Source of the DNA: Macrostomum hystrix
Taxonomy: Eukaryota > Platyhelminthes > Macrostomidae
Assembly (NCBI GenBank): GCA_950097015.1
Contig: CATNEN010000011.1
Span: forward strand, 4,058,501 to 4,122,500
Reading direction: 5' to 3'
Length of the DNA: 64,000 bases
Shown: positions 40,790 to 52,500 of the stretch, in pieces
Position numbering within the stretch: position 1 is the first letter of the stretch
How the letters are laid out: every line of letters begins with the position of its first letter
The notes under the pieces: generated by a model
Databases searched by the model: none
Seen by the model: the letters and a program-made list of their open reading frames with translations, nothing else
What the model was told of the DNA's origin: nothing
Program-made: the position numbers and the translations under genes

Positions 40790-43700
40790 ATGGCCGAATT
40801 TCGAAGCTTAATTTTCGTTCTCGCTGCAATTCTGCAGTGCGTCATTATACCAGGTATTTGGCAATTTTATATATTTCTTCTAAATAAACTTATAAACACT
40901 AAACTAACATAACAGCCCAATTCATAACTGCCCATTTATGCAGGACTGTTAATTCAGAATGTTACCGTTGGTTCTGGTCAAGATCGGGGTCTAGTCATTG
41001 TAACACTCAGCAATGGTCTAACAGGCAGTGTGTGTCTGCTGAACCCCATGCGTGTGGGCCAGGCTGTCTGCTCTCATCTGCTTGATAGAACTGTGCCGGT
41101 AGCACAGGCCAGCATGTTCACTGGCACAGCGACACAACCTGTTGTGGTGGCTCTAAATGGATGTCCCGACTATAATGTGAGTGGCGCAACTATACATCCT
41201 GTTAGACATATTCACGTCCTGTTAGACATACTCACATCCTGTTAGACATATTCCCATCCTGTTAGACATACTCACATCCTGTAAGACATTACTCACATCC
41301 TGTTAGACATACTCACATCCTGTTAGACATACTCACATCCTGCAAGACATTACTCACATCCTGTTAGACATACTCACATCCTGTTAGACATACTCACATC
41401 CTGTAAGACATTACTCACATCCTGTTAGACATTACTCACATCCTGTTAGACATTTCTCACATCCTGTTTGACATTTCTGCATCCTCTTAGACATTACAAT
41501 TCCGTTAGATATTGTCTCGTCCTATCAGACACCTTCTCTGTCCACCCACAGCCCGTTCAAACGAGCCGCATTGATCTGAACAACGACTGTGTCGTGGTGA
41601 CATCTCCGTCAGCGATTCCCAGCTTTTGCGAGAGTCAGCGCCTGCAGGTGGTCTGCGAACACGTCGAGCTCAGAAACGGTCTCGCGGCTAAACCTAGCGA
41701 GGGTCTGGTGGTCGTGGGTTTAAGTGGTCGTCAGGGCACAGTGTGTGCCACCGGCACCGGGATCAATGAGGCCGCAGCGATCTGTCGAAGTCTCGGCTTC
41801 AAGTGAGAAATTTAGAGCGCGTTTTATTAATGGTAGTTGCAGGGAGGGCTGTGGGCAATGGCACATCATTTGGTGACACTAGACCCGCAGCCAGCGAGGA
41901 GGCAATTCTGCCCATTTCGCTGACTCCTGAGCACACACACACATACGCAGGCATACGGTCACACAGGGATGTTTTCATCTGACTGAATTTCTCATCATCA
42001 GGCAGTGTACACCTTAATTTGCCTGGGAGGTTGGCACTTAAGGGTGTAAATTGCACAACCCGCCCACAAGCCTTCTCTCCGCTGCTGCGCCCCAAATGAA
42101 TGTGGCCTCGCCGCGGAATCTAACTTAATGACCTTGGTGCGGGAGGCAAATACGTTAACCGCTCTGCCACCGACATAAGCGCGTTTTATCTTTGGTTCTA
42201 TTTCATAGTTTAATAAAACTATTGTAGCAAAATCCATAATGTCCCTAGCAACTGACCCATCTTCCAGTCCCCAGCGCTCTTACCCAGTCATCGGTCGCTA
42301 CAAGCCGGACATGAACAACACGGATGAGAAAAATGTCGCTATTCAAGGCCTGAGCTGCAAACTGGGCGACAGGCTCATCAACTGCAGCTGGGAGTCGGTC
42401 ACGAACTGCTTCGACACGCGGAACCAGCTGTCGGTGGCGTGCAGTAACGACCCGCCGACGCCAAGACCCCAGCCGAGTCCCAGTTTGCTCTGCAACCGAC
42501 AGGAGGCTCAGATCTGCTTCAAGAACGAAACCATCGACTCGCCAAGCGAATTGCAGCTGAAGTACAATGTCACAGCAGACAGTAACTGTACCGTCCTCAC
42601 TCGGACAAATAGTACACATGTAAGCAATGTGATTAAAGTGGCCTTTTTATCTGGTAGCAGTAAAACTGCTTGAGGGAAGTTTTGTGAATGATAGAAAGCG
42701 GTTAACACATTTACCTCTGGCACTGAAGTCTCCGAAATCTTACCAGTGGTAATGCCACATTCTTTTGTGGCGCAGTCGTATAGGGGCTTGTTGCGCAACT
42801 ATCGCCCTGAGGGCCAACATCCAAGGCACAGTGAATGAACACTGACTGACATATGTGTGAATGTATGTTCAGATGGCAGCAGAATAGGCATAGGTTGTAT
42901 CCTTGTGGTTAGAGCGTTGCCTCACGACTTGAAGGTCTTGGGTTCGATTCCTGACTCCACTGGAACAGTTTGTGTCCTTCGGCAAGACACTTCACTGCAT
43001 TGCTTCAGTTCACCCAGCTGTTAAATGGGTACCAGCGTTAGCTGGGGTCATTGAGGGTGCGTGTGACATCCTCTTAGTCCACGGACTGAAAAGCTGTACG
43101 CAGCCTTCAGATGCGCTGCGCAATTGCTGCGGCTGTGCTGTCGGCTGCACATCTGTCCCGATTGGAGCAGGTGTTGTCAATTATTATTGCTTGTACTCGT
43201 ATTATTATTAATTATTATTATAGAATAGGCAGAATTGCGTCTTGCTGGCTGGCTGCAGGGATACTTTCACAACATGAAATGCCACTGCTCACAGCTCAAC
43301 AGGAAAATTGTTAGCTTTTTCGACTATTTGGCCGAAACCGTTTGATAATATACAACTAAGAAATAAAGGACTTAAGTAAGCACACAGGTACGTGTGAGAA
43401 ATTCTGCAATCCAAAATCTAATACGCAACTTGAAATCCGCAGCTGTGTTTGGACGTGAAAGACTACCAGACGTGCGCAGCTAAGTGGGATGATTCGCACC
43501 CGGGACATTGGATTTACCGCCTACTGGTGTACTTTTTCGGCAGGCAAGATCACAACGGCAACCTTATCAACCCAGCACAGTATTTCCATCTTTACTGCCG
43601 CTTCGCCAAGGAGTCCTTGGCGACTGGACGCTCCATCGCTCCAGAATTCACCATACCGCCTACTGAAATTGAAGGTCACGCGGGCGCTAATACCGCTGTA

Positions 43701-45460
43701 GAGGTGTACAGGTAGGTGCGGCTTAAAGTGAAGCGCTCTGGTAAACAGAGGAAGCTTGCAAGCTTTCTTATAAAATATTGATAGATTAGTGTGCAAAAAC
43801 GAAAATGACTTTTTTCAACCGTTTTTTCTCTTTTTTTCAATTGTTTCAGAGACCTGGTGAACGGCGAATTCAAAAACCCCATCTTGGGCAGTGTGGATGT
43901 TGGCACCATTATTTATGCGGGCGTCTTCATCCAGTATCCAGCGCCCTCAGGAAGCTTGCTGGTAACTAACAACTGTTGGGCCACAAACGGTTTGCAAAGT
44001 GCCGCTCTTGTGACCAACAAGTGCGCTAACACGACGGACGTTTCACTGATCAGTGTCAATGATACTGCAATGGCCGTGCGATTTCGGGTAAGCACAATGG
44101 ATCGGATTTTTTCGGTACCATTGCAGACTTTTTTAAGCCACAGAATGTTATTAGTAAACATTGTACGAGCGTAGATAGTAGATTGTTGGTAGTCTAGTCA
44201 AACCGTAGATTTTGTTAGTAAATCTGATTGATTCTTCGTAGCAAGTATCGTAGGCTCTTGGCAGTCAATATCGTAGATTCTTTGTAGTCGTCACCGTAGA
44301 TTCTTGGTATTCGACATCGTAGATTCTTGGTATCGAGGCTGTTGATTCTTGGTATCGAGACCGTAGATTCTTGGTATCGGCACCTTAGATTCATGGTATT
44401 CGACATCGTAGATTCTTGGTATCGAGGCTGTTGATTCTTGGTATCGATACCGTAGATTCTTGGTATTCGACATCGTAGATTCTTGGTATTCGACATCGTA
44501 GATTCTTGGTATCGAGGCTGTTGATTCTTGGTATCGATACCGTAGATTCTTGGTATTCGACATCGTAGATTCTTGGTATTCGACATCGCAAATTCTTCGT
44601 ATTCGACATCGTATATTCTTGGTAGTAGACATCGCAGATTCTTGGTAGTCGTCACCGTAGATTCTTGGAATCGATGCCGTAGATTCTTTGTATTCGACAT
44701 CGTAGATTCTTGGTATCCATGCCGTAGATTCTTGGTATCGAGGCCGTAGATTTTTGGTATCGAGACCGCAGATTCTTGGTAGTCGTCACCGTAGATTCTT
44801 GGTTTTCGACATCGTAGATTCTTCGTATCGAGACAGTAGATTTTTGGTATCGAGGCCATAGATTCTTGGTGTCGAGACCGTAGATTCTTGGTAGTCGACA
44901 TCGTAGATTCCAGGTAGTCAACATCGTAGATTCCAGGTAGTCAACATCGTAGATTTGTAGATACGTTGCATGCAGAACTTTCCTAAGCATTATCTTCACA
45001 GCTGCGCCCCAAATGAATGTTGCGCCACCGCTGTATTCGGGCTCATGGACCTTGGTATGATCGCTATATCAAAGATTGTTTGTAGTCCTGCTGTTTGGCT
45101 AATACATGTTCGATTATTGGCTGATCAAAATAATCGGATTTCTACCTACAAATCTAAAAATCTCCTTGACACGCTTTTTCCTGAACATTGCAGGCTTTTC
45201 TCTTCAACGGCAGCAGCAGTGCGATCATGCAGCTGTACTGCACAACCACCGTCTGCCGTGTCAACGATCCATCCGATCAGTGCAGCCGGCAGTGCTCGAG
45301 CCTGTTCTCTGGCACCATATCCACAGACGCAACCGGATCCACCGCTAAGCCGGCCTGGCTGTCGGTACGTCAGCCGACCAGTTCAGCAAGTGCTCTCCTG
45401 AGCCAGCCAGCATATCTGTCGGTACTTCTTCTAGCATCGCTCAATGCACTTCTCATGTAA
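40790..45460 (+). CDS. SRCR-ZP domain surface/secreted protein
   Basis: Seven exons with closing phase: 40790-40853, 40944-41176, 41552-41802, 42268-42619, 43443-43711, 43850-44087 and 45194-45460; 557 aa. Signal peptide FRSLIFVLAAILQCVIIPG. A Cys-containing N-terminal region is followed by an SRCR domain split over exons 3-4 (VVVGLSGRQGTVCATG, AAAICRSLGFN, then IQGLSCKLGDRLINCSW and LSVACSN). Exons 4-7 encode a zona pellucida module: LCNRQEAQICFKNETI, NPAQYFHLYCRFAKES, then NPILGSVDVGTIIYAGVFIQ, NNCWATNG, AVRFR, AFLFNGSSSAIMQLYC and CTTTVCRVNDPSDQC. A hydrophobic C-terminus (YLSVLLLASLNALLM) fits a GPI signal or membrane anchor. SRCR plus ZP is the layout of DMBT1-like epithelial proteins; ZP modules polymerise into extracellular filaments. 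Substrate and tissue are unknown. Confidence 0.85.
41185..41500 (+). repeat. About 21-bp minisatellite in SRCR-ZP intron 2
   Basis: About 15 units of CATCCTGTTAGACATACTCA, with TAAGACATTACTCA variants. It starts 10-20 bp after the 5' splice site. Confidence 0.93.
41828..42177 (-). mobile_element. SINE family B, full-length minus copy with 12-bp TSD
   Basis: Complete element ending in the head GGTGGCAGAGCGGTTAACG (minus strand). It is flanked by a perfect direct repeat AGCGCGTTTTAT at 41816-41827 and 42178-42189. Lies in SRCR-ZP intron 3. Confidence 0.95.
42690..43310 (+). mobile_element. SINE family B, plus copy split by a SINE A insertion
   Basis: Left part 42690-42890 (AAAGCGGTTAACACATTTAC to ATGTGTGAATGTATGTTC), right part from 43222 (AGGCAGAATTGCGTCTTGCT, GAAATGCCACTGCTCACAGC). 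The two halves join into one family B copy when 42891-43221 plus one TSD copy are removed. Confidence 0.93.
42891..43221 (+). mobile_element. SINE family A, full-length plus copy with 10-bp TSD
   Basis: Head CTTGTGGTTAGAGCGTTGCC, box B GGGTTCGATTCC, core TGTCCTTCGGCAAGACACTT and CACCCAGCTGTTAAATGGG, then a body ending in a TTATTATTA tail. Flanked by perfect AGAATAGGCA at 42881-42890 and 43222-43231. Confidence 0.96.
44185..44960 (+). repeat. About 20-23-bp minisatellite in SRCR-ZP intron 6
   Basis: Units built on GTAGATTCTTGGTATCGA alternate with TATTCGACATC and TAGTCGTCACC forms. Some blocks of four to five units are duplicated (44390-44480 against 44490-44570). Long minus-strand ORFs over it are artefacts. 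Confidence 0.93.
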
Positions 45461-46529
45461 CATTTTTGGCTTCATAATTAGAAGCGGAGGCAATGGTAGA
45501 CTCGACAATCAAACACAAATATAATAATGTACGCATGTAAAATTGAATTATATAATTTACTGCCGTGAGCTTTGAATCAGGTTATATAATCAGTCTATTA
45601 ACAAGAAGCAATGTAATAATAATAAGATTTTAAATATATTATTCTTTTACTCAAAATAAAAAACCTTTGGCTGCATAGAAACTGTTTGGATTTCGGTTTG
45701 ATAAGGTGCGATAATACTCCACATTGAGGTTGGTACTTGTAGGCGACTGGTACCTCCAGAGCTAAGTGTTCTGTCTGAAATTTTATATTTTTCTCATCTG
45801 TGGAAGCCTTTTAAAATTATTCACGTCAACGAGTATATATAATTGCTAGTGGTCCTCGATTCGCAATCGTTTCAGTCCCCCTGCAGTAAAACGAGTAGCA
45901 GCACAAACTGTTTTACACATTTGGGTGGGTTTGGCCGCTTAAATGCCTGCTCGAAGGATTCAAATGCTTGCTACGTTGATACAGTTTTTACCATAGACAG
46001 TGAGCGAAGAGGCTCTGCGTGCATGCATTTTTCATATATTTGGACGGCATAACTAGCGCATAAAATTCTACAGTATTCTAACATGCCAGCCTTTCAGTGT
46101 TCTTATCGAGTCCACCTGTCTAACTGTCATTGGAATTTTCGTCTGCCTACAATTTTGCTATTCTCAATATCTAGACCTCTAGAGCGATGTTATCTATATC
46201 CACTTTCAGTTCAATTAATATTATTCAACCTTGATAACAGACATTCTCATGACGAAATCGCCAAAAAGATCTCGAAATTTTTTATATGTAATGACTAAAA
46301 ATGTAGTTGTTCCCGTCTCAGCTTTGGTCTACCTTGTTTTACATTTTTATAGAGTAAACAATGAATTGTGTCATGGGCTAGAAAATATGAGAAGCTAAAC
46401 AGTAAGTTACGTAATTTCTGTCTACAACACGAAATTTATTTATTGATTGGAAATCAGGATAATCAGACGCATACTTACTAGCTATGCACATTAGTACTTT
46501 CAAATGTCAGAGCCAGCTAGCTAAATAGT
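45461..46529. other. Convergent intergenic region, no gene seen
   Basis: Between the 3' ends of the SRCR-ZP gene (+) and the lipid carrier (-). AATAAA-type signals occur after the SRCR-ZP stop (AAAATAAAAAA near 45653). Confidence 0.6.
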
Positions 46530-49500
46530 TCAAGCATTCACAATGCTGAAACTGTCGATAGCATCAACAAGCCGACTGATGGTTCGGCCAGCATCATCTA
46601 GCAGGTGTCTCCACTGCTTCGGCGTCAGTCGAGGCGGGGCCAGTCCTAGAGGTGCCCGAAGTCTGGCACGGAACATGGCGACGCCCCGACCTCCCCGGAC
46701 TGCGCAGTCGTTCAGACACTTAGGTCGCCAGGCCAGCACCGAGCTGTGACCAACTGGAGCCAGTCTGTAGAAAACCTCAGACCTTCGCCTGGTTTTCATC
46801 CACAGTCTGATAGCTACAATCAGTTCGTTGAGTATCGTTGTTTCTGTCAGCTTTGATTCGTCGCCGTTATCGATTGCCGACTGATGAATTTCAAGCCAAC
46901 GCCGAGCTTCGAAGGCCATGTCGTCGAGCCAGTCGTAGAGGCGCTTATAGTCAGCCAGGTGGCCAAACAGGATGCTCTGAAGTCGAAGTCCAGTCAGGGT
47001 GCCGAGTTCGGACAGACTCTGCTTGGCTAGAGCAACAGCGGTTGAGAAATTGGCGAAGGCAACAGGTCCTGGAAGTTAATGGCACAAACTAATTTAGGCT
47101 CAGAAATCGAAGATTGTTATTCCGAAGAAAGCTGATTAGATTTATTATAAGTTTTTTGCTGCGATTTTTTGCAGTTCTAATATTACTTAGGGTGCTACTT
47201 AGACTTTAGCAGAATTGTCGGCAATATCCTGCAGCTGTCGTAGTTCCGTGCCCGTCTCTCGCAGGCTCAGGAACATCTTTCTGTTCCGAAACCAAGAGCA
47301 AACCTGATGGATACCTCGCGAGGCACAGCTTCCACCTGGGGGGCAACCTTGAGAGTGAAATTTTACCTTCTGCGAGTATCAAAAGGTAGATGCTGAGCGA
47401 TTTGCACGTCACTGCCCATTCTTTAACAGTAGGCCTACCAAGCCATTTTGCCACCGTTTTTTATACCAAGGGGGAATCCACCCTTCTTATGCCAGAAAAC
47501 TGCTTTGGCGCTGATAAATTTTAAAGGCCTGTTAAGGCCGCACAGAGGTGCAGTGCTAATCTGTGTATAGGGGTGTATGAAATACACTGGCTCTTATGGG
47601 AAAATTCCGACCTTTTGCCAGAATCATTGAATATCTCGACGTTCTGAAGAGCTGGCGACTTGATCATTATTTAGAAAATGCCAACAAAAATATGGCCAGT
47701 GTGCTTGCGTTGCTTCGCTCGGGTGCAGCACAAAATTACCCCCTTGGTATTTCTGCCAATAACAGAGACCGGCTATACGCTACCTCGGGCCCAACTCGTC
47801 TATCGACGAGGTTTGCCAGCCCAACAGCATCCAACGGATCGTCCAGTTCTTTCAAGCGATAAGACAAACCACATTTTCCTTAGCGGAATGGGCGACCCTC
47901 ATCTCCCCGCTGTGTCCATGGACCGCCCTGCAGCTAAGTGAAGTAAGTCATGAACTCACTATAAATTTAAAAGTACAAACCTGCAGGCAACTTATGCGAA
48001 TCTAGCCTAGTCACATCAGGTCTTGCTTTGTCATTCAAGTCGTCCTCATTGCTCAGTCTGGTCCAAATGCGACGCAGCCTGGCGATGTGCCCGGATGTGG
48101 TCAGTCGCCAGCTGACAGCCAGCCATTCTAGAGACGCCTCGAAGCGCTTGACAGTGAAGGCAAATTTAGATAAAATCGACTGCGTAGTTGTTGACGAAGA
48201 GGCAGCCAGCAAAGTTGAGTCTGATCTCATCTGCATCACAAGTTGCAGAACTGACGAAATAGCGGCTTTGCATAAGACACGCAGCCGATTGAAGACTGGC
48301 TTGATCATTGAGCGCAAGTAAAACTCGTCCCTAATTGACAGCTGTTGAATGTAGTTCAGTGCCGTGGATAAGTCCGCAACCGCTCGAGTAAGGTCTGAAT
48401 CTGGTCGGAGCTGACAAAACAATAAAACCAGTTCGTATTAAGTTACAGTGAATTCAGAAAATAATTTGTTACAACAACCTCTCACCTGCCAGGCAAACAG
48501 GTCGATCGCGAGAGCGTCAGCTGATGCTGCGAACGCTCTTCGACCTGCAGCGGCGAATGCAGGACTGAACCCTACTGGCGATGCCAGGTTTTGAATCAGG
48601 CTGGAGTTCACTGCATGGCTCAACAACCGCTAGAGAGAAAAATGACAGAAAATAGTTAGAAATTAACAATGCTAGGAAATAAATTACTGCAACTCGCCCA
48701 ATAGCAACCTGAATTCTATTTACCACCTATTGTTAGTAGTAAGCATGGGGTTGAGTCGCTAATTGCTAAATGCATTATTATTATTTCTTGTTATTATTAT
48801 TATTTTTTTATTATTAAGCTCACATCAAAGGAAATTGCCGCTGGAAAGCGCCAGGCGTTAATCAGGTCCACTGAACCTTTGTCAGCTAGACGCACTCCGA
48901 CGAATCCGAAGCTCATGTTAGCCGGCACTAACTCCGCTTGCCAAAGGTTGACGCTTCGCGCGTCAGGTTCTCTGGTTGAAGAATATGGCAAGTCAAAGCA
49001 CAATGCTCCAGCGTGGGCAGAGGTGCCATCAAAGCCCAGTGTGGCTAGCGCGGGCACACCGACTGGCCAGTAAATCTGGCGATTTTCGTTAAGCTCCCCG
49101 CTACTCAGTTCAATTCGAACGTTCGCGCTTGATGCATCCAATGTAGCCAGGAGGCGTCCGGCATTTTCCGGCGTTCTGGCGCCACCTTGCGAGGCCAGTA
49201 GGCTCCATGTGAGCCGACCAAATGTTTTCTCAAAGCTCAGATCTAGGAGCGGACCGTTCTTAACCTGAATATACGATCAGATGTTAAATAAAAGTCTAGC
49301 ATGCATACACTTATATTAGAAAAATTTGCACAGCCTACCGAGTAAAATAAACGTTGAAAAGGCACCAATTCAAATTGAATTTCGCGCGAAAATTTGCTTC
49401 CGGCAGGTTCGTAATACTGCAGACGAAGATGACCATTTCTCAGTTCCAGAGCGTTAATCCTTTCTGAGCTATCTGGCAGATCTGACTCCATTTCCAACAG

Positions 49501-52500
49501 CGAGCTTGCCATTGGCGTTGTTAGAATCGCAGAGAACTGGATGCCTCGCCTCGGACTAGCTCGCCACGTCGAAGACAATTCAAGACGCGCCGCTCGGCTC
49601 AGGGACAACAGCAGGTCAAATCGGGAGGCGTTCGCGGCCAGGCTGAGGACGAACCCCGGTGAGGTAAGATACGGCGACTTCAGCTCCATCGTATAGTTCA
49701 TTGAGTCCCCATTGCTAGCAAACAGGCTCAGTCTGTTTGAGTCCAAGGGACGACTATAAAAGTCGGGCCAGAGCAGCATCTCCGACAAACCGACAGACGA
49801 TCGTCGACAAACAAGTCGGATTGTCCGCCAAGGCAGTCGCAGCTCCGTAGTGTCATTGATCGGTACGTAAGTCAGAGTGACACCGGCAGTTTGCCGAATA
49901 TTTGGTGTCAAAAGCAATTGTGACACCCCGTTTGCGACAGTTCGCGAGGCTACTAGGTGCCTAGAACTCGTGAGCCACTCGATCTGCCAGTTATTGTCTT
50001 TGCTGCTATTAATATTTGCACGAAATCGGTTCTTTATGTACAAGTTAAATAATGGCGAATTTCCAGTAGATATCCATGGCACTATGACGCTGCCACTATA
50101 CAAAAGTTGGTCTGTATCGGTTTCAACGCTAAAATCAGCATAGCCAGATGTGCTAGCTGATGCTCGAAGCCCTAGAAACTGATTGGTGCGAGTGCGACAA
50201 ACAATACTGCCAGCTGCTTTACCATCACCCAAGTGCCAGTTCGCATCAGCTTCGTAGTGCAGCGTTTCAGGTACCCCCAAACCACTCACTGTAACAACAC
50301 CCAGAAATTTTCTACCACCACTTCCATTGGATCGATCGTTATTGGATCGATCGATCGTTAAGGAAAAGTCCGCTCTTCGAACACCATAGTTTGCTTTGAC
50401 GCTGTGAACAAGGCTTCTGTCATCGTCATTACTCTTCGATTCGATGCGCGCAAAAGCCGGGGATGTTAAACCGAAATTTGGAGCGGTCAGATTTGCCGTA
50501 ACGACCAGACGTGCCATTGCATTCTCTTGCCGCCAAGGAAAACGAAATAAATTAGGAAAGACAAGCAGCAACTCATCCATGAAGACGTTCGCAGATGCAA
50601 CTCGAAAATCATTTTGCGTCGCTGAAATTTCTCCTAGGTTATCAGCGTTGCCAAAGACGCGAAGGTCTTGCCTCCCTGTGTCGTGGTACCAATTGAAATT
50701 CAATGACTGAGTTGAGGTCTCAATGTGCGCTATGGATGTCGGTGTTGTACTAAAGGCGTGCTGATGTCGAAAACGCCAACCAGACCACAAGTCGGCATGA
50801 AGCACAGCGTTTGAAATGAAGCTTTTTGAGTTCCAGGCGGCGGTGACATTGATAGGACTCGGCACTGCTGGCAGTCGAAGATCTAACTTTGGGGCCAAAG
50901 GAACTCGACCATCGAAACTGCCGTTGACACTGTGTAGGAAAATGAAAGAGCCCCTTGAATAAGACATTGCGAAAGACCCAATGTTACTATTCCGACCATA
51001 TCTTAACTGGAAACTACTTGGAAGGTTGGCATTGACATCCAGTGTGCCAGACGTCGACACAGATGAAGAGCTCGATTGCAGAAGCTGCGTATTGAGACGA
51101 AAGCGAAATTTAAGCAGACTTATTGGCTCAATCATCCACCTAATGTCTACCGGTTGGACTCCGTCAGCACTGATGCGAAGGCTGCTTGGCCCACTTGGCT
51201 GCTCAACGACATACTCGGTGCCCCGAATGATAACTGAAGATGCTGCCATCGGGTTTGGGTCCAAGCTATCACCTCGAAAGCGCAGATCAGCCTTCACAAG
51301 TCCTCCACCATCGTCGAGAAGCAAGCTCAACCTCTTACTCGTACTAATCTCATGTGTGGCTGCTTCACATGTTGCGTTAAGCAAAACTGAAGGGCTGCGG
51401 ACATAAAGACCACTATCAATGATAAATTTGCTACCATTCCTTGACCTGGTCAAGCGGAAAAGTCTCCCTTGAAACAGATGAATTCCTGCAGTAGCTCCAC
51501 TCAGTGTCACATCAAAGTCGTCACCGCCAATACCGCCTCCTGTCACCACACCGAGGCTGAAGTTCGCGACGAATGCATCGGCCGAGTTTGCACCGAAGGC
51601 CACATCGAGAATCCAATCTTCGCTACGCCTGGAACCAAAGTTTTCGCTTTGAACTAGGAGGAGGTTGCTCGAGCGTCTTGCGTTCAACAACCTGAGTGAT
51701 TGGTCATGTGCGCGTCGATTAATATTGATTGACGTTGAAGTAGCGAAAATTTCCAACTGTTGCAGCGAAATCCAAGAAGTTTCTACAAAACTTTGCACAC
51801 CTTGCCGCTTATTTTCGGCCAAAGTGACTGTTAGATTAGCCAGAAAATGTTGCGGTTCTATCGTCAGTATCAAAAGATTGTTGCGGTATAAAACTCGACT
51901 GCTCCATTCCGTCAGCGCCTTGTCCGAAGAGTGCTCGTACAAGGCCAGAAATTCGGAGCTTGGCCCAGAGAGTCCAGCAGACAGCAGAGCACGTCGACGC
52001 GACAGATCGCAACGCAGCTCAGCCGAGCAGCGGCGCCAATGAGCAACCGGTGTTACCATAGCAACGCGCAGACGCAATGGCCACCAATGAGAAAGCAGCT
52101 CAGCCCCAACCACTGGCTCCATGCCATAAACCGAAGCTGGCGATGTCAGAGAAACAGCGAAGTCGACCTCCGCCCGTCGGGTGACGCACAGTCGGCCAGT
52201 CAGGCGAAGCTGCTTGGCGATGTCGGAAAAGGGAGCCGCATCTTCGAAGCCGTACAGATCCACATTCTAGAAAGCACACGATCGAGAAATCGTTTTTTCA
52301 GTACGATCATAAGTTTTAATGTAAGTTATATTTGATCAATACTAAATAGACACAGAAGTACTTTAGAATTACCTGTTCAACTGTTAGATTCATCAGTTGT
52401 TGGTAATTTCCGCCACTGCCCATCTGAATTCGACCACGTCCCCTGGCGTCAGCACGAAACTCGTGGCCGTATCGCACATAGGTAAGAACGGCAGTATAGC

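Noticed and set aside
41828-43221. tRNA genes (box A and box B sequences)
   Set aside because: These are SINE heads; they lack a full cloverleaf and continue into SINE bodies with target duplications.
44215-44999. Minus-strand ORFs of up to 228 codons (TKNLRCRIPRIYD repeats)
   Set aside because: Minisatellite in SRCR-ZP intron 6, antisense to the gene.
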